DNA of 64,000 nt, taken from Margaritispora aquatica. Its lineage: Eukaryota > Ascomycota > Leotiomycetes > Helotiales > Discinellaceae. Location of the stretch: contig VJWN01000005.1 of assembly GCA_007644065.1 (NCBI GenBank), forward strand, positions 806,001 to 870,000, read 5' to 3'. This document shows, piece after piece, positions 57,846-64,000 of the stretch; the first letter of the stretch is position 1, and every line of letters begins with the position of its first letter. Position numbers and translations under genes: made by a program. Below the pieces are notes generated by a model that was not told the origin of the DNA, did not search any database, and was given only the letters and a program-made list of their open reading frames with translations.

Positions 57846-60149
57846 GCACACCTACACCATCACCTGCAATAATCCATACCCCTACCCCACATTCACACAC
57901 CCACATCCACACGTACAGTACATCCATCCGTCTGCATCCAAACTTTCACGAAGTTTGGTACTCAGCATTTCACTCTCACTCCCTCTCCTTACTTCTCAAC
58001 CAAGACACGATCTCAATCCAAACAAACAAAACAATCAATGTTATGTCAATAAACACTCCATGCCACAACCAAGATGCGGTGTGCCAGAATTCCAGCTTCA
58101 TGCAGCCAAACAGGGCAAAAAAGAGGGGATCAGAGACAAGTCTGTCCGTATCCTGCCCTGTACCTGCCTGCACCCACCTGCACACCATCCCAGGCTTGTC
58201 CGAGCGGCAGCATTGCACGCACCAGTGAACTCCTCCAACAACCTCAAGTGTCTCCTCTTACCCTTTCATTCACTAACTCGTGAACTCGTGAACTCGAGAG
58301 ACAGAATCACAAGTAAACATGAAGGATAGGATATCAACCCGTCTGGCACCAAAGCTGAAAAACTCGACGTGCATGATTACAGTACACTAATTGCTGATTG
58401 GCTTCGTATTGAGTGAGAAAGATACGTACCTAAGGTACCTTAGTTCACAACCAGCACCAGCAAAAACAAAAACACCTGCCGGATATCCTCCTGCGCGCTG
58501 CAGACTCCCGCCTGGGCCGCCTCAAACGGTCGAACACAGAGAACACCGATTGCATCCGGTTCGTTGAGTGGTGAAAACTGAGCACAATCGGCTTGCACGT
58601 GATGATCTAGATGTTGCTGCGGACGTGTGTTTGGTTCGATTGATGAAGTTGCTTCTTTTTTTTCTTGGTGAATGGAACGGTCTCAATTGTGAGATTGCCG
58701 CACAATCGAACGGAGATTTGCCGTGCAGAGAGCTTCGATTGTGTGCTCACCATGGGGGGATATCAGACATTGGTCGTTGATCATGGACTTGGATGGGGCC
58801 GAGTGGTCAAGTTTCGCTTCCAGGAATCCAGACAAGAAACGGGCATTGTAGATACAGTCCCTTTACAGAATTGAGCGTTGGAGAAGCAATATCGGGCTGC
58901 CTTAAGGGATCAAGAGAGACATTCGAAATGAGTAGCTCTAACGGATTTATCTTCATGGAAGCCGAAGAACAGGCAAGCATTCCTGAAGTCTTGAATCAAT
59001 CTCGCTAATGCGTATCTCACAACTTCAACTGACTCTTGACCTGGATAGTTTATACTTCATGATTGATTAACCCAGCGGACATCCTCGCTGCTTACGTCTA
59101 CCGATAGACGGTACAGAGCTGGGCCAGGCCAGCCTAATTTTCTCGATATACTCTATTATAGGCGGGAGGCTTTTTTTATTCTTTTTCAACGCTGATGTAC
59201 CTACCTTGACGCCATCATACCCGTACCTTAAAATTCGATAATCAATACTTCAACCACATATGGACATATCGCAGGGTTATAGCTTTGTGTGCCTCCTCAA
59301 CATCCAAAATCGAGATCGCAAGCAATGCAGTAGAGTACTTCCATAATCAAGAGTTTTCCGAAAATTAGGCATACAGTAACAGTCACAAGAAGTGCCTTAT
59401 TCGTATCCACCTCCCCGGTCTAATAATCTCCACCGCTCCGATACCCCATGAATTGAATTTCTACTCCTTCAATTTTTTCTCTCACTCACCAAACCCAATT
59501 TGACTCGTGGCTCGCTTAGCGAAACAAAAAAAACTCAGCATACAAAGGTTTAAGAACCCATTGCAGAACATCTTGGAACGCATCAAGCAAGACAACTGAT
59601 GATGATGACGACGATCGATATGTTTCTCCGATCATGGTAGGAATGATGGTATTTTTCTCAAACCATATACTATATAGATGAGAAGGTAGCCTGCATTACT
59701 TGGTTAGCGTGGAAGCGAGAGGGCTATATCCCACCATATCATCGAGATATTACTTAGTTGCCAAGGCGAGAACAGTTGGTGGAATTTGGAGTAAGTTGAC
59801 AACAACTGGTTAAACGGGGCACATCAACAGCAACTCTTACTACTTTCGTCTCTATTTTTTCCGATAGAGGGAATACTACCTTATCCCCTAATCCTTAGCC
59901 TCTGTGAACAGCACTAGCATAGACTCTAAAAATTAGATATAAATTTACGGTAATTACGTTCCCATAAAGAGTAAAGAGCGAAGGGCGAAGAGTCGAGAAT
60001 TCAATATACTAAGCATACCAATATTGAAATATATGCTCTCCAATCCAAACACCGGACGATGGGAGCTTTATGTACAACTTGCTCGCATTCATAGCAGAAG
60101 TGAAGCTAGATACGTAAATCTTACACTTTTATTTTTGATTTGATGTTCC

Positions 60150-60171
60150 TTTTCATTTTCATTTTCATTTT
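60150..60171. repeat. CATTTT short repeat
   Basis: Three to four copies of the 6-base unit. Confidence 0.7.
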
Positions 60172-61863
60172 GAGCTATCTCTAAACTGGAAGTGCGCGAA
60201 ACCCCATCAACTTTTCCAACCGAGGTAGTAAACCCAGTTATCTTCTAACGAATATATCAGCAAGTGCAGAGTCCATATATCGAACCGCTTTGGGCTGAAG
60301 GGCTTGCATCCTAACAGCACCGAGTCTTGTGTATGTGTGTGGTATACCGTTGAGCTAAGCTTGCCTTTTACAACTTGGTCAATGACGATGTTTTTTGATG
60401 GGATTGACTGCGTTGGAATTAGTTTTATGGCACCAGTGGAAGTTTAGCGAAGTCATATGAATATGTTTTTGATGGTGGATGGTGCAGTCATTAGGTGTTA
60501 ATAGCAATAAGCATATATAATCCATCGACGGCAACTCTGGATACGCGTGTCTCCTTTCTTCCTATTTCCTAACAATCCAACTATATCTCCCCAACCCTCT
60601 CTTCATGCGCAGCAACGGCGTGCTTTTTATAACTCAGATATATCATACTCTACCGTGTCTGCCTCGAGACAGAGTAAGACATAGAGCAGAACGTCCTTAC
60701 TTTCCAATCTACGAGACGAGAAAACTCATGACTGTGAAAACACACCTTCAGAGAGCTCAATTCATACGCGAATCCAAATCGCTAAAAATTTATAGAGGAG
60801 AATAAATACCATCATCCCTCCTATTGATGATACCACATAGCCACAACGAGATCTATCAGTATGCCACGGATAGTATCGCCGTCTCTACTCTGTTGCTTAA
60901 TATGTGCTTTGTTTACTCAATACCTAAACGTGATCCGTAGTCACGATTGCAGTACAATAGTAAACAGAATTAGGTCTATTCTAAGGTAAGATGTGCAAGG
61001 AGGCCCATCTGGAGAGCGTGTGGGAGATATTGAGAGCAGCGTGGATATATACCTATTGACCGTGTGCTTTAAATCTGTATGGCGTTTGCGTAATTGCACC
61101 ATACGTGGTGGTGACGCTGAATGGACACACCTTACTTTACCTTACCCAAAATATATGTAAATAACACGACCACCTTCACACCCGAATTCGTTCACGCGAA
61201 AACAAGTACGAAACAAAACTGAAATCACCTCGCCACAAATCATTCCGGTTCTCTTTCTCTTCCTCGCTTCTGCTCTCGATGGAGCATACCCACTTCCACT
61301 TCCACTTTCACACTCACAGCCCGAAGTATAAATACCACGGGACGGTATCTTGCTTCAACTTCAACTCGACTTCTTATATCAGAATACAATCGATGCAGCG
61401 ATGCGTGGATCAGTCGCGTTATGAGGCTGTATTCTCCAGAACTGACACTATTATACTATTCTTTCTTGGGCGATGTATTTGGCGTAGGTGTTGGTGAAGT
61501 TTGCTGGTTCGGGTTTGTGTGTGCTGTGTGCATGGGTCGAGAATGGAGAAATCCCGGAATGGATCAAAATTGCGCATAATGACAGCAATTGACGGTATTT
61601 ATGTTCTAAGGATGACAGTAAAAGAAACATGAGGTCAGTGATAGGAGCGAGAGTTTGTTAGGGGAGGGACATGGTAGAGTTTGGAAGTGTGATATATCGC
61701 AAGACTACATCTTTATGAGTTTAATTCAGAGCAACGCTTTGGGTTTCTCATTGCACAGGCTAGCTTGCAACTGGAGTCATCAGGAAGTGATATGAGGATT
61801 TTCGTGTTAGAAAGACAATTCCATGTATAATGTTCATATTTTACTTTGATATACAACACTATC

Positions 61864-63305
61864 CTAATCAAACGGTATCCTCCTCAATCCGCCGTTTCCA
61901 CCACCCATTCGTTTCTGCATCTCCTGCGCCGCAGCAACACTACTCGGGACCTTAATGCCACAGCAATCGCCCCAACTATTTCCCTGATGCACATGCCTCA
62001 TCCCATCCACCATAACGACCGTCTCACCGCCCTCCGTGTCCTCCTCTTCACTAGGGACACCATACTCTTCCTCACGGCTCATAGTCTCCACAGCCGGGAC
62101 CAAGGATCCAAACATGAAATGTTGCATCACAGGCAACTTCTTCAAGACCTCAGCGACGAACATACGACGCATGCCTCCTTCGACTTTGCTCCACGATTTG
62201 GCAGCCGAGATATCGTCGAGCATGGGGCTGTGCCACCGCAGCCCCTCGACGTTCTTGACGCTGTTGACGAAGTTCACTTGCCCGAGGTAGAGGTAGTCGT
62301 TTCCGTATTCTTCGAGGATGATAGATTGGTGGATAGATAATGGTCTGATAAATGGATGATGCAGTAATTGCGAGGACCCGAAGAGGAATGGGAGAAATTG
62401 GTAGTCGTCCAGTCCCCATACACCGTGTGAACCGGCAGGCTCGAGGTAGTACGTCTTTTGTATTAGGCGCATGAGTGTTAGATACCGTGAGAACACCCTT
62501 AGTACCAATGCTTTGAAATCAGATGTTGTGATGATGCGGATTTGATAGAGACAGAGCAGCCAGAGCATGAAGTTGAGCTCATGTCCAGAACCATAGTCTA
62601 TCCGTGTCCTGTTGCCAAAGGACTGCAGGAAGTATGTTGATATCTCCAATATAGCTTCATTGGAAGGGACGCCCAGTTCTTTATGCCAACCAGCCTGCTC
62701 TTTCGCTGCCAGATCCAGAAAATCTCGAAAGCCCTTATTTCCAAACCGCGAGTCGCCCTGCTCTTCAGGCGGACTGCGCTGCACCACATCTTCCACCTTC
62801 TCTAATGTGGCGAGGATCTGCTTGACTGCGGGGCTCAAATCGGCATCAAGGACGGCTGAGACAGGTGTGTCGATTACTGCTTCTGTGAGGCCGAAGACAA
62901 AAGCTAGGAGTAGCTGGTAGGTGGGCGAGGCGAGAAAGAGGTCGTGGTCTTTAGGTGAGAGGATCCGGCGAGATGGCTTTTGGAAGGTGATTGTGGAGAG
63001 GTCTGGAGGCGAGGGTAGGTTGGGAGTTTCGGGGACGGGTAATGGGTTTGTGGTGGGCTGTTGACGACGTCTAGGCTCGAGCTTGGGGAGACGGTTTCGC
63101 AGATCCTATGAGTATGTTAGTTGGTGCTTTCTTCATGCTCTTTAGTAGTTCAAGCTTCCAGGAACTGGGTTCAGAGCTTTAGAGCATTTTGAATAGCTTG
63201 AGGTGGGATTGAGAGCTCTGACTGCTAGATGGGGCTGCAAATTGTAGGTGAGCAAGAACTCACTGGTATAGCTGCAGCCGGTGCAGTTTCAGTGGAGGAA
63301 GGCAT
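61864..63305 (-). CDS. RRD1: PP2A phosphatase activator PTPA/Rrd, two exons
   Basis: PTPA proteins are prolyl isomerases that activate protein phosphatase 2A and related phosphatases. Exons: 63305-63264 (MPSSTETAPAAAIP) and 63105-61864, joined by a 158-nt phase-0 intron (GTGAGT donor, CTAAC branch, CATAG acceptor); 427 aa. PTPA marks are FGNKGFRDFLDL, IDYGSGHELNFMLWLLCLY (family signature), GLDDYQFLPFLFGSSQL, and HSPMLDDISAAKSW. The C-terminal end has GNSWGDCCGIKVPSSVAAA, which favours Rrd1 over the shorter Rrd2 type. The assignment to RRD1 rather than RRD2 is an inference from that tail and the length. Confidence 0.93.
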
Positions 63306-64000
63306 TTTTGGGTTTGGTTGTTTTATTTTTAAAATGGCATGAGTTGGTGCAATTTATGGTGTCGATGGAGGGGTGATGTAGTCGATCGGATGTGGAGCCG
63401 AGACAATTTATTTTCCGAGCCGGGTTCTGGAGCCATGAAAGGAAGCGAACCGGAGAATATATGGTTGACTTAAATTTCCTTTTCATCGGGGTATTTCTCT
63501 CAGAGGTACAGAGGTAAGATCCAGAAGTTGTTTCTCAAAACGCGTCAATATTTCGGTCCCTCTCAAGTACTTATGCTGTTGTATCTCGGAATTGGTCGAA
63601 ATAAGAAACGAAAATCAACAGAGGAAGAGTAGTGGGATAACCAAAAACACTTTCAAAACTTTTGTAACACTGTAGACCAGTTCAAAATCAGCTTATGATT
63701 TAACGCAATCTTCTTCTATCAACCGTCATGCTTGTAATTTGGTGTTTAATATCCCAACCTCTGCTCAAATCTGAGCGTGAGGGGATAGGTCAATATGAGT
63801 GAAGTATCATGTGCTAACAAAGTCTATTGTCTATCTATATTGACTAGTTGTATGATATTTTTGCGGTTGTTGGCTCTCCCAGTACAAATTTCTATATTCG
63901 ATTAGGTCTTCACATGGAATTCTTGAAACTGTGCCTGCTTCTTTCTTTTCGCCTGGGTGGATTAATGCAATCTCAAGGTGGCGAATTTGACATGTTTCTG
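63306..64000. other. Intergenic, no supported gene
   Basis: Promoter side of the PTPA gene; nothing further is seen before the window edge. Confidence 0.5.

Larger units (their letters stand above)
55081..61863. other. 6.8-kb stretch without a supported gene, simple-repeat rich
   Basis: Many short frames exist, but none has a recognisable domain and several are created by repeats. The stretch holds (GA)n, TCCCA-type, GGTGAA-type and CATTTT repeats listed separately. A long 5' leader of the gene at 55080, long non-coding RNAs, or small multi-exon genes that I cannot see are all possible. Confidence 0.5.

Noticed and set aside
58797..58811. tRNA A-box-like motif GGCCGAGTGGTCAAG
   Set aside because: This resembles a tRNA-Ser/Leu D-arm, but no B-box (GGTTCRANNCC) or acceptor stem follows in the next 100 bases.

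Overview
This window comes from the nuclear genome of a filamentous ascomycete (Pezizomycotina, probably Leotiomycetes-like; the class is an inference from overall protein character only). The evidence is the gene style: single genes separated by long intergenic stretches, short spliceosomal introns (mostly 46-100 nt, GT...CTRAY...AG), a multi-domain fungal adenylate cyclase, a Crh-type cell-wall transglycosylase and a Src1/Heh inner-nuclear-membrane protein. There are no operons, no CRISPR array and no rRNA or tRNA gene that I can support.

Layout. 1-1253 has no clear gene. 1254-2876 (+) is a Nab2-type poly(A) RNA-binding zinc-finger protein. 3379-5402 (+) is protoporphyrinogen oxidase (haem synthesis, mitochondrial). 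6790-9438 (-) is a five-exon fungal protein of unknown function. 11160-13847 (+) is an eight-exon phosphate:H+ symporter-family (MFS) transporter with a GC-AG intron and a 23-nt exon. 15396-16567 (-) is a GPI-anchored Crh-type chitin-glucan transglycosylase. 18767-25465 (+) is adenylate cyclase (2161 aa), the largest gene. 26503-27753 (+) is a dienelactone-hydrolase-family protein. 28159-29346 (-) is a KANL3/Tex30-type alpha/beta hydrolase. 30449-31446 (+) is a degenerate protein-kinase-like gene next to an AT-rich, repeat-relic-like stretch (31.45-33.49 kb). 33496-35679 (+) is a large glycosylated membrane protein of unknown function. 36916-37868 (-) is a PHD-like zinc-finger protein. 39257-40384 (+) is an Hsp20 with a long His/Pro/Gly-rich N-terminus. 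42008-42640 (+) is a three-finger C2H2 protein. 43720-45968 (+) is the Src1/Heh/MAN1-family inner nuclear membrane protein. 46979-47326 (-) is a small secreted Cys-rich, chitin-binding-like protein. 48137-48909 (-) is an ABM-like protein. 53152-55080 (-) is a long, mostly disordered conserved-looking protein. 55.1-61.86 kb is a 6.8-kb gene-free stretch rich in simple repeats. 61864-63305 (-) is the PP2A activator PTPA/Rrd.

The genes are mostly unrelated housekeeping functions. There is no biosynthetic cluster. The most notable points are: the terminal intron of the Src1-type gene, whose tandem donors and open read-through could yield a form lacking the second membrane span, as alternative splicing does in budding yeast SRC1; a Ser-rich insert in the adenylate cyclase LRR region carrying four PKA-type sites; a kinase-like gene that has lost its DFG motif and has a splice-phase break; and a small secreted chitin-binding-like protein that could be an effector. 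All exon models come from reading frame, splice consensus and protein continuity; none is supported by transcript data.
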